A DNA stretch of 64,000 bases from an uncultured Rhodospirillaceae bacterium (GTDB lineage: Bacteria > Pseudomonadota > Alphaproteobacteria > Azospirillales > Azospirillaceae): positions 1 to 64,000 of the forward strand of contig CALBDS010000060.1 in assembly GCA_937927415.1 (NCBI GenBank), read 5' to 3'. A model generated the notes under the pieces. The model worked only from the letters and a program-made list of their open reading frames with translations, ran no database searches and was not told the origin of the DNA. Positions 53,129 through 61,784 of the stretch are shown in pieces. Position 1 is the first letter of the stretch. Each line of letters begins with the position of its first letter. The translations under genes and the position numbers were made by a program.

Positions 53129-53503
53129 TGATTACCCCTTTCATGCGACGTCGCATGAGGTGGGAGGGGGTATCTCATGGCGAAAGGCATACGACCTTTG
53201 TTGCGGCTGTGTCACATGTGGCGGTTATATCGGAGTTATATAAAATTTAGCCTAAACATGTCTGACTTTGGCCCCAGTGACCCGGACTATGGTTTGGGCA
53301 CCGACGGAGCCGGTCAGAACACACGATGGACCGGACACCATGGTGCCAAACGGGACAAGGATCCCCGGCACCGCCCCCCGGTCCGGTCATCGAACGTTGG
53401 CGCTGCATGCCTTGGTGTCCTTCTTGTGGCATCCCTGGCGCAGGCTGGTGGTTTTGACCGACAGGCTGGCTCCGTCCTTGCGAAACACAAGGAGACGCCC
53501 GCC
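53129..53503. other. Intergenic region upstream of the glucuronan-lyase gene
   Basis: This 375-bp gap holds an 18-bp palindrome (53141-53158) and an AT-rich stretch at 53221-53265 with repeated gttatat, which is a likely promoter. One open frame through it encodes a signal-peptide-like segment (GAACLGVLLVASLAQA) in frame with the next gene, but no good start precedes it. Confidence 0.45.
53141..53158. promoter_or_regulatory. Perfect 18-bp palindrome tcatgcgacgtcgcatga
   Basis: It lies 13 bp after the small membrane protein stop codon and about 80 bp before the AT-rich likely promoter of the lyase gene. A dimeric regulator could bind it. There is no loop or T-run, so it is unlikely to be a terminator. 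Confidence 0.45.
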
Positions 53504-55828
53504 ATGGCTACCACCCGCACCGGCCTGATCTTCGAAGCCGATTTCAACAGCGGCACCGACATCACCAAGATGGGGTTCAAATACTCTGGCAACGGGTCGA
53601 AGATCGTGGATATCGAAGGCCAGCGCGCCGCCCAGTTGACCCTGGATCATTTCAGCAGCTCCACCAGCTACCGCACCGAAATCCAGCCGAACGCCATTCC
53701 GTCGTCGGCCGGATACGCCAGCGGGATGTTCGCCAAGATGGGCGGCGAATACTGGTACGGCCTGCGCACCATGATGGGCAATGACTGGAAGGAAACCGAC
53801 AAGGCCGACACCATCATCACCCAGTGGCACGCCCAGCCCGACTCCGGCAACCCGCCGGTGGCGCTGCAGACCAAACTGGGCAGCGACGGCAAGCAGCACT
53901 ACAACCTCATCATCCGCTCCCACCCCAGCGCCGACGGGACCAGCGGCTTCAAATACATCAAGCAGATCGACCTGGGCACCATCGACGCCGACGTGGGCAA
54001 GTGGGTGGATTGGGTCTGGCATATCAAATGGGCGCCGGACGGGTCGGGTTACCTGCAGCTCTACAAGGACGGCAAGCTGGCCGTCGATTTCAAGGGCGGC
54101 AACTGCTACGTGGACGACGTCGGCCCGTACATGAAGATCGGCCTGTACAAGTACGACTGGAAGAGCGGGACCGACACCGGCGCCGACAGCCGCACGCTCT
54201 ATGTGGATGACGTCCGGGTGGCGGATGCCAGCGGTTCCTACGCCTCGGTGGCACCGGGCGGCACCAGCACGGGCGGCGGCACCACCACCCCGCCGCCGGC
54301 CCCCACCCCCACCCCCACCGTCAACGGTACCGACGGCGCGGACAAGCTGAGCGGCACCGACGCCAACGAGATCATCGACGGCAAGGGCGGGTCCGACTTC
54401 CTCGACGTTCAGACGGCCAAGGCCGCGGTGACGGTCGATCTGGCCACCGGCAAGGCGGTGATGAGCGCCACCCATGTCGATACGCTGAAGAACATCGAAA
54501 ACGTGCTGGGGTCGGCCTTCGACGACAAGCTGTCAGGCGATGACACCGCCAACAAGCTGCGGGGCATGGCCGGCAACGACCTCATCGACGGCCGCGGCGG
54601 CGACGATGTTCTGGCCGGCGGCGACGGCAACGACACCGTGCTGGGCGGTGCTGGCAACGACGAGATGTACGGCGGCACCGGCAACGACCTGCTGAACGGC
54701 GGGGCCGGCAACGACACCATCATGGGCGATGACGGCAACGACGTCATCCTGGGCGGCGGCGGCAACGACGTGCTGACCGGCGGTACCGGGGCCGATACCT
54801 TCGTCGCCCACACCGCCATCGACGGGACGGTGCGGGTCACCGACTTCGCCGCGGCGGAAGACAAGCTGGACCTGACCGCCCTGTTCACGGCGATGAAGGC
54901 GAAGTACGGCAGCATCGCCCATGACTACCTGAGCTTCGTCGCCAACGGCACCGCCACCGAGGTCCGCTTCGACCACGACGGCGCCGGCGGGGATGCCGCC
55001 CAGACGGTGTTCACGCTCGACAACGTGACCCCGTCGATGCTGAAGCTGGGGATGAACGTCCTGGCCCCGGTGGTGGAACAGCCGCTGCCCACCGCCCCCT
55101 CGGCCCCCGTTCTGGCCGCGGCACCGACCAGCGGCACCGCCATCAACGGCACCGCCGGCGCCGACAAGCTGGTGGGCACCGCCGGCAAGGACATCATCGA
55201 CGGCAAGGGCGGTCTGGACTTCCTCGACCTGTCCAAGGAGGCCGCGGGCTTCAAGGTGGACCTGGCCGCCGGTGTGTCGCAGGGATCGGCCACCAACGTG
55301 GACGCCGTGCGCAATGTCGAGCATGTCATCGGCTCGTCCCAGGCCGACACGCTGTTCGGCGACGCCCTGGCCAACAAGCTGCGCGGCATGGCCGGCAACG
55401 ACATCATCGACGGCCGCGGCGGTGACGACATCCTGGCGGGTGGCGACGGCAACGACACCATCAACGGCGGCGACGGCAACGACCTGATCTTCGGCGGCAT
55501 GGGCAAGGATCTGCTGTTCGGCGGTGCCGGCAAGGACACCTTCGCCTATGAGGTGATCGGGGAAGGCGGCGACCGCATCGTCGATTTCAAGGTGGGCGAG
55601 GACCGCCTGGATCTGGTGGCGCTGAACAAGGCGGTGATGGCCGCCACCGGCCACGAACTGGGGGCCGACTACCTCAGCTTCGTCCAGGTGGGTGCGGCGA
55701 CCGAGGTGCGCATGGACATCGACGGCCACGGCTCGGCCCCGTTTGAGCTTCTGGCCACGCTGGACCGGGTGACGGCCGCCGACCTGCACATCGACGGCAA
55801 CGTGATGCTGCACGATTATGCGGCCTGA
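53504..55828 (+). CDS. Polysaccharide lyase (PL20/heparinase I-type jelly roll) with RTX calcium-binding repeats
   Basis: A 774-aa secreted protein. Residues about 1-245 form a polysaccharide-lyase jelly roll (GLIFEADFNSGTDITKMGF, YRTEIQPN, EYWYGLRTMM, DTIITQWHAQPD, LYKDGKLAVDFKGG, MKIGLYKYDWKSG), as in glucuronan lyases. A TPPPAPTPTPTP linker follows. Two hemolysin-type blocks of GGxGxDxxx nonapeptides (about 325-430 and 610-680) bind calcium and suit type I secretion. The start at 53504 has AAGGAG nine bases upstream. Possible role is trimming the cell's own uronic-acid polymer. Confidence 0.85.
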   Translation: MATTRTGLIFEADFNSGTDITKMGFKYSGNGSKIVDIEGQRAAQLTLDHFSSSTSYRTEIQPNAIPSSAGYASGMFAKMGGEYWYGLRTMMGNDWKETDKADTIITQWHAQPDSGNPPVALQTKLGSDGKQHYNLIIRSHPSADGTSGFKYIKQIDLGTIDADVGKWVDWVWHIKWAPDGSGYLQLYKDGKLAVDFKGGNCYVDDVGPYMKIGLYKYDWKSGTDTGADSRTLYVDDVRVADASGSYASVAPGGTSTGGGTTTPPPAPTPTPTVNGTDGADKLSGTDANEIIDGKGGSDFLDVQTAKAAVTVDLATGKAVMSATHVDTLKNIENVLGSAFDDKLSGDDTANKLRGMAGNDLIDGRGGDDVLAGGDGNDTVLGGAGNDEMYGGTGNDLLNGGAGNDTIMGDDGNDVILGGGGNDVLTGGTGADTFVAHTAIDGTVRVTDFAAAEDKLDLTALFTAMKAKYGSIAHDYLSFVANGTATEVRFDHDGAGGDAAQTVFTLDNVTPSMLKLGMNVLAPVVEQPLPTAPSAPVLAAAPTSGTAINGTAGADKLVGTAGKDIIDGKGGLDFLDLSKEAAGFKVDLAAGVSQGSATNVDAVRNVEHVIGSSQADTLFGDALANKLRGMAGNDIIDGRGGDDILAGGDGNDTINGGDGNDLIFGGMGKDLLFGGAGKDTFAYEVIGEGGDRIVDFKVGEDRLDLVALNKAVMAATGHELGADYLSFVQVGAATEVRMDIDGHGSAPFELLATLDRVTAADLHIDGNVMLHDYAA

Positions 55829-55854
55829 CCGGGCGGTCTGATCGACGAATTGGG

Positions 55855-55891
55855 AAAAGGGGGCGGCTCCAGCCTGGGGCCGCCCCCTTTT
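55855..55891 (+). terminator. Intrinsic terminator after the lyase gene
   Basis: Perfect 13-bp arms aaaagggggcggc (55855-55867) and gccgccccctttt (55879-55891) around an 11-base loop. The A/T ends give a T-run in either direction. Confidence 0.9.
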
Positions 55892-55961
55892 CCTGTGCGT
55901 GTTGCGTTGCGTTTTGCAAATCCCGTCCGGATTACTGCAGGCTGCACAGGAGGCCGTGTCC

Positions 55962-55979
55962 GAAAACCCTAGGGTTTTC
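55962..55979. promoter_or_regulatory. Perfect 18-bp palindrome upstream of a sigma-54 promoter
   Basis: gaaaaccctagggttttc lies 13 bp before the -24 element of the chemoreceptor promoter. The position is closer than a usual enhancer-binding site, so an overlapping repressor or IHF-like architecture should also be considered. Confidence 0.45.
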
Positions 55980-55992
55980 AATAAGAATACTC

Positions 55993-56008
55993 TGGCATTC
56001 TCTTTGCT
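55993..56008 (+). promoter_or_regulatory. Sigma-54 promoter of the third chemoreceptor
   Basis: TGGCATTCTCTTTGCT carries the invariant GG and GC exactly ten bases apart and matches TGGCAC-N5-TTGCW except at one -24 position. It is 52 bp before the ATG. Confidence 0.72.
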
Positions 56009-56060
56009 CGGGGACTGGGGAACGCCTTGTGGGTGAATGAGTGAGAGGGGGGGGTGGGCG

Positions 56061-57737
56061 ATGTCTCAGTGGTCCTTGCGGATGAAGATGCGGTTTGCGC
56101 TGGCGGCGTTGGCCGTGTTGATGACGGTGGCGGGTGTGTTTGCGGTCAACCGCCTGGCTGTGGTCAATGATCTGTCCACCCAGATGGCGGACATCTGGAT
56201 GCCGCGGGCCGAACTGTTGGGCGAGGTGAACACCGCCACCTCCGACTATCGTATTGCGGAGGCCATGCACATCCTGTCCCTGACCGACGACGCCATGGCG
56301 CAGGCGGAACAGGATCAGGCCCGGTTGCGACGGGACGTTGACGACCGCTTGCGCAAGTACCGCGGCTTTGCCCTCACGTCTGCTGTGGAGGCCAAGCTGA
56401 GCGTGTTCGAGCAGAGTTGGAATGCCTATCTGCAAAACAGCGCGTCCATGATCGCCCTGTCGCGGAAGAACGAAAACGAAAAGGCCACCGTGCTGCTGCG
56501 GCAGTCGAAGGGGCCGTTCGCTACCCTGTCCGACGAACTGACGGAACTCGCCCAGCTCGATACCCGCAGTGCGGCGGATGCCAGTGACCGGGGCGATGCA
56601 ATCTACGGCTTTTCCCGCATGACCCTGATTGCGCTGGTGGTCCTGACCATTGCCGTGTCGCTGGGCGTGATCCTGTTCTTCGAACGCCGGATCGCCGCCG
56701 CCCTGGGCCGGATCACCGACACCATGTCCCATCTGGCCGCCGACGATCTGACGGTGGTGGTCGAGGGGACGGAACGGGCCGATGAAATCGGCGCCATGGC
56801 CCGCGCGGTGGAGGTGTTCAAGGACAACGGCCTGGAACGCCGCCGGCTCCAGGCTTCCCAGGACGCCGAAACCCGCGCCAAGCAGGCCCGCGCCGATCAG
56901 GTCAACGACATGATCCGCCGTTTCGAGAGCGAGGTGGCCGAGGCGCTGGGCATCGTCGCCTCCGCCGCCACCGAGTTGGAAGCCACCGCCAATTCCCTGT
57001 CCGCCTCGTCGGAGGAAACCGCCCGCCAGTCGATGGTGGTCGGCTCCGCGGCCGAGCAGACCTCGGCCAACGTCCAGACCGTGGCCTCGGCCACCGAGGA
57101 ACTGGCGAGTTCCGTCAAGGAAGTGGGGCGCCAGATGATCGACGCCCGCGCCGTCGCCGACGAAGCCACCCAGACCGCGCAAAAGGCGGAAACCCAGATC
57201 AACGCCCTGACCGCGACCGGGAAGAAGATCAGCGAGGTGGTCGGCCTCATCAACGACATCGCCAGCCAGACCAACCTTCTGGCGCTGAACGCCACCATCG
57301 AGGCGGCCCGCGCGGGCGAGGCCGGCAAGGGCTTTGCCGTGGTGGCGAGCGAGGTCAAGCAGCTTGCCAACCAGACCGCCAAAGCCACCGACGACATCCG
57401 CGGCCAGGTGACGTCCATGCAGTCGTCCATCGGCGATGCGGTGACGGCGATCCAGGCGATCACCCAGGTGGTGTACCGGCTGAACACCCTGGCCTCCACC
57501 GTCGCCACCGCCATCGACCAGCAGATGGCCGCCGCGTCCGAGATCGGCCGCAACGCCACCGAGGCCGCGGTGGGCACGCAAGAGGTGTCGAGCAACATCA
57601 CCAACGTGCAGATGGCCGCCGGCACCGCCTCCGCCGGGTCCACCCAGGTGCTGCACTCGGCCAAGGAAGTGGCGGAAAAGACCGAGCGGATCCGCGGCAG
57701 CGTGGACCGTTTCATCAGCGGTGTTCGTGCGGCGTAA
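56061..57737 (+). CDS. Methyl-accepting chemotaxis protein with four-helix-bundle sensor
   Basis: A 558-aa receptor. Helix 1 (about 9-30) and helix 2 (about 190-212) bound a periplasmic 4HB_MCP-type sensor with [40 protein letters not shown] and a full signalling domain follow, with [42 protein letters not shown]. It differs in sensor type from the tandem pair at 27483/29485. The ATG at 56061 is in a G-rich stretch and 52 bp after a sigma-54 promoter. It probably feeds the same CheA/CheW arrays. Confidence 0.92.
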   Translation: MSQWSLRMKMRFALAALAVLMTVAGVFAVNRLAVVNDLSTQMADIWMPRAELLGEVNTATSDYRIAEAMHILSLTDDAMAQAEQDQARLRRDVDDRLRKYRGFALTSAVEAKLSVFEQSWNAYLQNSASMIALSRKNENEKATVLLRQSKGPFATLSDELTELAQLDTRSAADASDRGDAIYGFSRMTLIALVVLTIAVSLGVILFFERRIAAALGRITDTMSHLAADDLTVVVEGTERADEIGAMARAVEVFKDNGLERRRLQASQDAETRAKQARADQVNDMIRRFESEVAEALGIVASAATELEATANSLSASSEETARQSMVVGSAAEQTSANVQTVASATEELASSVKEVGRQMIDARAVADEATQTAQKAETQINALTATGKKISEVVGLINDIASQTNLLALNATIEAARAGEAGKGFAVVASEVKQLANQTAKATDDIRGQVTSMQSSIGDAVTAIQAITQVVYRLNTLASTVATAIDQQMAAASEIGRNATEAAVGTQEVSSNITNVQMAAGTASAGSTQVLHSAKEVAEKTERIRGSVDRFISGVRAA

Positions 57738-57770
57738 CCCCCTCTCCCCCTGTTTACGCTTGCGCGCGCC

Positions 57771-57811
57771 GATGGGGCCGGACCGTCACAGGTCCGGCCC
57801 CATCGCTTTTT
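57771..57811 (+). terminator. Intrinsic terminator after the third chemoreceptor
   Basis: Perfect 14-bp arms gatggggccggacc (57771-57784) and ggtccggccccatc (57791-57804) around gtcaca, followed by gctttttg. Confidence 0.92.
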
Positions 57812-57875
57812 GCCCGCGCGTCCTTATCTTGGACGTGGGATCATCCAAAACGGGTGTGGGCGGAAGGGGGCGGCG

Positions 57876-59291
57876 ATGGCGGTCTACACGCGCGATCTGG
57901 GGCGGCAGCGCCATCGATTCGCGGATCTGAAGGCGGTGATGGCCTGCGCCTCGCCGCCGCGGTCGGGGGACGAGCTGGCCGGCATCGCCGCCGACAGCGC
58001 CGAACGGCGGGTGGCGGCGCGGATGCTGCTGGCCGACCTGCCCTTGAAGACCTTCCTTAACGAGCCGCTGATCCCGTATGAGGACGACGAGGTGACCCGG
58101 CTGATCGTGGACACCCACGATGCCGCCGCTTTCGCCCCGGTGGCGTCGATGACCGTGGGGCAGTTCCGCGACTGGCTGCTGTCGTACGCGGCCGACACCG
58201 CCGCCCTGTCGGCCGTGGCACCGGGGCTGACGCCGGAAATGGCGGCGGCGGTGTCAAAGCTGATGCGCAACCACGATCTGGTGACGGTGGCGGCCAAATG
58301 CCGGGTGGTTACCGGCTTCCGCACCACGCTGGGGCTGGAGGGGCGGCTGTCCAGCCGGCTGCAGCCCAACCACCCCACCGACGACCCGGCGGGCATCGCG
58401 GCGTCCACCCTCGACGGGCTGCTGTTTGGCATCGGCGATGCGGTGATCGGCGTCAACCCGGCCACCGACAGCGTGCCCGCCTGTCTGACGCTGCTGGAGA
58501 TGCTGGACACGCTGCGCCGGCGTTTTTCCCTGCCGGTGCAGTCGTGCGTGCTGGCCCACGTCACCACCACCCTGCGCGCCATCGAACGGGGCGCGCCGGT
58601 GGATCTGGTGTTCCAGTCCATCGCCGGCACGGAAAAGGCCAACCGCGGCTTCGGCGTCTCCCTGTCCCTGCTGGCGGAGGCGGAACAGGCGGCCCTGTCG
58701 CTGAACCGCGGCACCGTCGGCCGCAACGTCATGTATTTCGAGACCGGGCAGGGGGCGGCGCTGTCGGCGGACGGCCACCACGGCGTCGATCAGCAGACGG
58801 TGGAGGCCCGCGCCTATGCCGTTGCCCGCGCCTTCCGCCCCTTGCTGGTCAACACGGTGGTGGGGTTCATCGGGCCGGAATACCTGTTCGACGCCAAGCA
58901 GATCATCCGCGCCGGGCTGGAGGATCATTTCTGCGCCAAGCTGCTGGGCGTGCCCATGGGCTGCGACGTCTGCTACACCAACCATGCCGAAGCCGATCAG
59001 GACGATATGGACACGCTGATGACCCTGCTGACCGCCGCCGGGGTCACCTTCCTGATCGCCGTGCCGGGGGCCGACGACGTGATGCTGAATTACCAGAGCC
59101 TGTCCTACCACGATGTTCTGGGGCTGCGGCACCTGTTCAAACGCCCCCCGGCGCCGGAGTTTCAGGCGTGGCTGGAGGGGGTGGGGTGGCTGGACGGGCA
59201 GGGGCGGCTGCCCCCCGCCGCCACCGCCGGCACCATGGGCCGCGCCCTGCTGCTGGAAGGGCCCCTGCTGCTGGAAGGGATGGGATCATGA
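57876..59291 (+). CDS. eutB: Ethanolamine ammonia-lyase large subunit
   Basis: A 471-aa subunit, slightly longer than E. coli EutB (about 453). Conserved blocks are DLPLKTFLNEPLIPYEDDEVTRLI, NHDLVTVAAKCRVVT, LQPNHPTDDPAGIAAS, GDAVIGVNPATDSV and FETGQGAALSADGHHGVDQQT. With EutC and adenosylcobalamin it turns ethanolamine into acetaldehyde and ammonia. The ATG overlaps no upstream gene, and a terminator separates it from the chemoreceptor. The TGA overlaps the eutC start (ATGA). No shell or other eut genes are nearby. Confidence 0.94.
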   Translation: MAVYTRDLGRQRHRFADLKAVMACASPPRSGDELAGIAADSAERRVAARMLLADLPLKTFLNEPLIPYEDDEVTRLIVDTHDAAAFAPVASMTVGQFRDWLLSYAADTAALSAVAPGLTPEMAAAVSKLMRNHDLVTVAAKCRVVTGFRTTLGLEGRLSSRLQPNHPTDDPAGIAASTLDGLLFGIGDAVIGVNPATDSVPACLTLLEMLDTLRRRFSLPVQSCVLAHVTTTLRAIERGAPVDLVFQSIAGTEKANRGFGVSLSLLAEAEQAALSLNRGTVGRNVMYFETGQGAALSADGHHGVDQQTVEARAYAVARAFRPLLVNTVVGFIGPEYLFDAKQIIRAGLEDHFCAKLLGVPMGCDVCYTNHAEADQDDMDTLMTLLTAAGVTFLIAVPGADDVMLNYQSLSYHDVLGLRHLFKRPPAPEFQAWLEGVGWLDGQGRLPPAATAGTMGRALLLEGPLLLEGMGS

Positions 59292-60052
59292 CGCACGAAC
59301 CCCCGGCCGATCCGTGGGACCGCTGGCGCGCCGCCACCCGTGCGCGCATCGGGCTGGGCCGGGCCGGCGACGGGCTGCCCACCCGTGCCCTGCTGGAATT
59401 CCAGCTTGCCCACGCCCGCGCCCGCGATGCGGTGCATGGGGCGGTGGACATGGGGGCGCTGGCGGCGGCGCTGGCCCCGCTGCCGGTGGTGCGGGTGCAC
59501 AGCCGGGCGGCGGACCGTTCCGTTTACCTCCGCCGCCCCGACCTGGGCCGGCGGCTGGACGACGCCGGGCGCGCGGCGCTGGAAGAGATGGCGGACGGGC
59601 GGGGCTGCGACGTGCTGTTCGTGGTGGCCGACGGGCTGTCGGCGGCGGCGGTGCAGGCCCACGCCGCCCCGCTGGTCCATGCCTGCGCCGGGCGGCTGGC
59701 GGACCTGCGCCTCGGCCCGGTGGTGCTGGCGGAACAGGCCCGCGTGGCGCTGGGCGACGAGGCGGGGGCCATCCTGGGGGCGCGGCTGGTGGCGCTGCTG
59801 GTGGGGGAGCGGCCGGGGCTGTCGGCGGCGGATTCCCTGGGCGTCTATCTGACGTGGAACCCGGCGGTGGGGCGGGCGGATTCCGAGCGCAACTGCATCT
59901 CCAACATCCACGGGGCGGGCTTGAGCGTTCCGGCGGCGACGGAGATCCTGTGCCGCCTGATCCGCGAGGCCACCCGCCGCGGGCTGACCGGCATCGCCCT
60001 GAAGGACGAAGGGCCGCTGCTGGCGGCGGAGGCGCCGGACGCAAAGGGATGA
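59288..60052 (+). CDS. eutC: Ethanolamine ammonia-lyase small subunit
   Basis: A 254-aa subunit of normal size. It has DPWDRWRAATRARIGLGRAGDGLPTRALLEFQLAHARARDAVH at the N-terminus, the VVADGLSAAAVQAHA block, and the cobalamin-side ERPGLSAADSLGVYLTWNP and ERNCISNIHGAGL motifs. It binds B12 together with EutB. Translational coupling to eutB by a 4-base overlap agrees with a fixed subunit ratio. The lone GT4 gene follows 79 bp later. Confidence 0.94.
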   Translation: MTHEPPADPWDRWRAATRARIGLGRAGDGLPTRALLEFQLAHARARDAVHGAVDMGALAAALAPLPVVRVHSRAADRSVYLRRPDLGRRLDDAGRAALEEMADGRGCDVLFVVADGLSAAAVQAHAAPLVHACAGRLADLRLGPVVLAEQARVALGDEAGAILGARLVALLVGERPGLSAADSLGVYLTWNPAVGRADSERNCISNIHGAGLSVPAATEILCRLIREATRRGLTGIALKDEGPLLAAEAPDAKG

Positions 60053-60131
60053 TCCCCCGCCGGGCGGTTGCGCCCGCGGCACCGGGTTGTCAGGTGTGGA
60101 ACCGGCAACCACGGGCAAGGGGGGACGGCGT

Positions 60132-61247
60132 ATGGCGTCGGAACGGGGGGTGCGGGAACGGGTGGCGCTGGTGCTGGGGCCGTCGGCCGGGGCCGCGGGC
60201 GGGATTGCCGCGGTGATTGCGGCGCTGGCCGAGGGTTGGGACGTGCCCGGCTGGCGCCTGCGCACCATCGCCACCTACGCCGACGGCGGGCGGTTGACCA
60301 AGCTGGCGGTGGCCTTGCGGGCGCTGGCCGCGGTGACGGCGGCGCTGCTGGCCCGGCGGGCCGATCTGCTGCACATCCATTTCGCCACCGGCGCCAGCTT
60401 CCACCGCAAGGCGGTGTTCGTGCTGCTCGGCCGTCTGTTCGGGGTGCCGGTGGTGGGGCACGCCCATTCCGGCCACTTCCCCGCCTTTTACCAGCGGCAG
60501 GGCCGGGTGGGGCGGGGGTGGGTACGTTTCATCCTCAACCGCCTGACCACGCTGGTGGTGCTGTCGGAAAGCTGGGCCGCCTATTACCGCCCGCTGCTGG
60601 CGCGGGGGGAGCCGGTGGTGGTCCCCAACCCGGCGGCGGTGCCGGCTGCCGTGCCCGACCGCACCCACCCCCCGGCGGAGCCGGTCATCCTGTGCCTGGG
60701 GCGGCTGTGCGCGGCCAAGGGCACCTATGACCTGCTGGACGCCATGCCGCGGATCCTCGACCGGATTCCGGGGGTGCGGCTGCATCTGGGCGGCGATGGG
60801 GAAACCGCGGCGGTGGCCGCACGGCTGGCCGCGGTCCCGTGGGGGGAGCGGGTGCGGCTGCTGGGCTGGGTGTCGGGGGCGGACAAGGACCGCGAACTGG
60901 CGGCGGCGGCGCTGTTCGTCCAGCCGTCCCACGCCGAGGGGCTGCCCATGGCGCTGCTGGAGGCCATGGGGTGGGGGCTGCCGGTGGTGGCAACCCCGGT
61001 GGGGGCGGTGCCGCAGGTGGTGGAGGATGGGGTGAGCGGGCGGCTGGTGCCGGTGGGCGATCCGGCGGCGCTGGCGGCGGCGGTGGCGGACCTGCTGGCC
61101 GATCCGGCGGGGGCCGCGGCGCTGGGGGCCGCCGCCCGGATATCGGTGGCGGGGCGGTTTGAACGCTCCCGTGTGCAGCGGCGGCTGGGGGCCGTCTATG
61201 ACTGGACCCCACCCCCCTACCCTGGGGAAAGCCGCGTATCGCAATAA
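60132..61247 (+). CDS. Glycosyltransferase family 4 (isolated)
   Basis: A 371-aa GT-B transferase with LGPSAGAAGGIAAVIAAL at the N-terminus, ADLLHIHFATGASFHRKAV in the acceptor domain, CLGRLCAAKGTYDLLDAM, and the SHAEGLPMALLEAMGWGLPVV signature. It shares the HIHFATGASFHRKA layout with the two GT4s of locus 1 (VHMADYGSVLRKG), so it may be a relocated relative. It has no polysaccharide neighbours. A GGGGGGA run precedes the ATG at 60132. Confidence 0.87.
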   Translation: MASERGVRERVALVLGPSAGAAGGIAAVIAALAEGWDVPGWRLRTIATYADGGRLTKLAVALRALAAVTAALLARRADLLHIHFATGASFHRKAVFVLLGRLFGVPVVGHAHSGHFPAFYQRQGRVGRGWVRFILNRLTTLVVLSESWAAYYRPLLARGEPVVVPNPAAVPAAVPDRTHPPAEPVILCLGRLCAAKGTYDLLDAMPRILDRIPGVRLHLGGDGETAAVAARLAAVPWGERVRLLGWVSGADKDRELAAAALFVQPSHAEGLPMALLEAMGWGLPVVATPVGAVPQVVEDGVSGRLVPVGDPAALAAAVADLLADPAGAAALGAAARISVAGRFERSRVQRRLGAVYDWTPPPYPGESRVSQ

Positions 61248-61316
61248 GCGGGCCGGTCTGTTAGGTTGGGCCGGACACGTTTCCCGTTCGCGCTTTTCCC
61301 CCTACGGTTCCGGTTC

Positions 61317-61769
61317 ATGCTGTCGCAGAAAGCCAAATACGCCCTCCGTGCCTTGCTGATGCTGGCGGAATCCCCCCCGGATTCGTTGATTCTGATCGCC
61401 GACATCGCGGAGCGGGAAAACATCCCCCGCAAATTCCTGGAAGCGATTCTGGTCGAGCTGCGCAAGAACGGCATTCTGTACGCCAAGCGGGGCAAGAGCG
61501 GCGGCTATCGTCTGGCCCGCCCGGCGGAGGATATTTCGTTCGGGGAGGTCATCCGGCTGATCGACGGCCATCTGGCGCCGATTCCCTGCGCCAGCAAATT
61601 CGCCTTCCGCCCGTGCGAGGATTGCGGGGACCCGGATGCCTGTTCCACCCGCTGGCTGATGGTACAGGTGCGCGACGCCACCGCCGCGGTGCTGGACAAC
61701 CGTTCGCTGGCCGACGCGCTCCGCCACCGCCACGCGGTGGGCGGGCTGCCGCTCAATTACGACATCTGA
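61317..61769 (+). CDS. Rrf2-family transcriptional regulator
   Basis: A 150-aa winged-helix regulator. MLSQKAKYALRALLMLAE and IPRKFLEAILVELRKNGILYAKRGKSGGYRLAR are the Rrf2 DNA-binding blocks. Four cysteines lie in a short stretch (PCASKF, RPCEDCGD, DACST), which suggests an Fe-S cluster; the well-known IscR/NsrR/RirA members have three. The start at 61317 gives the usual Rrf2 N-terminus. The gene stands between the GT4 and the M48 peptidase, and its target is unknown. Confidence 0.9.
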   Translation: MLSQKAKYALRALLMLAESPPDSLILIADIAERENIPRKFLEAILVELRKNGILYAKRGKSGGYRLARPAEDISFGEVIRLIDGHLAPIPCASKFAFRPCEDCGDPDACSTRWLMVQVRDATAAVLDNRSLADALRHRHAVGGLPLNYDI

Positions 61770-61784
61770 TCCGGCGGAGGGGCG

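Noticed and set aside
53177..53503. Upstream extension of the lyase gene with a signal-peptide-like segment (GAACLGVLLVASLAQA)
   Set aside because: No good start codon with ribosome-binding site precedes it, the first 70 residues look non-coding, and ATG 53504 has AAGGAG. Kept as a minor alternative only.
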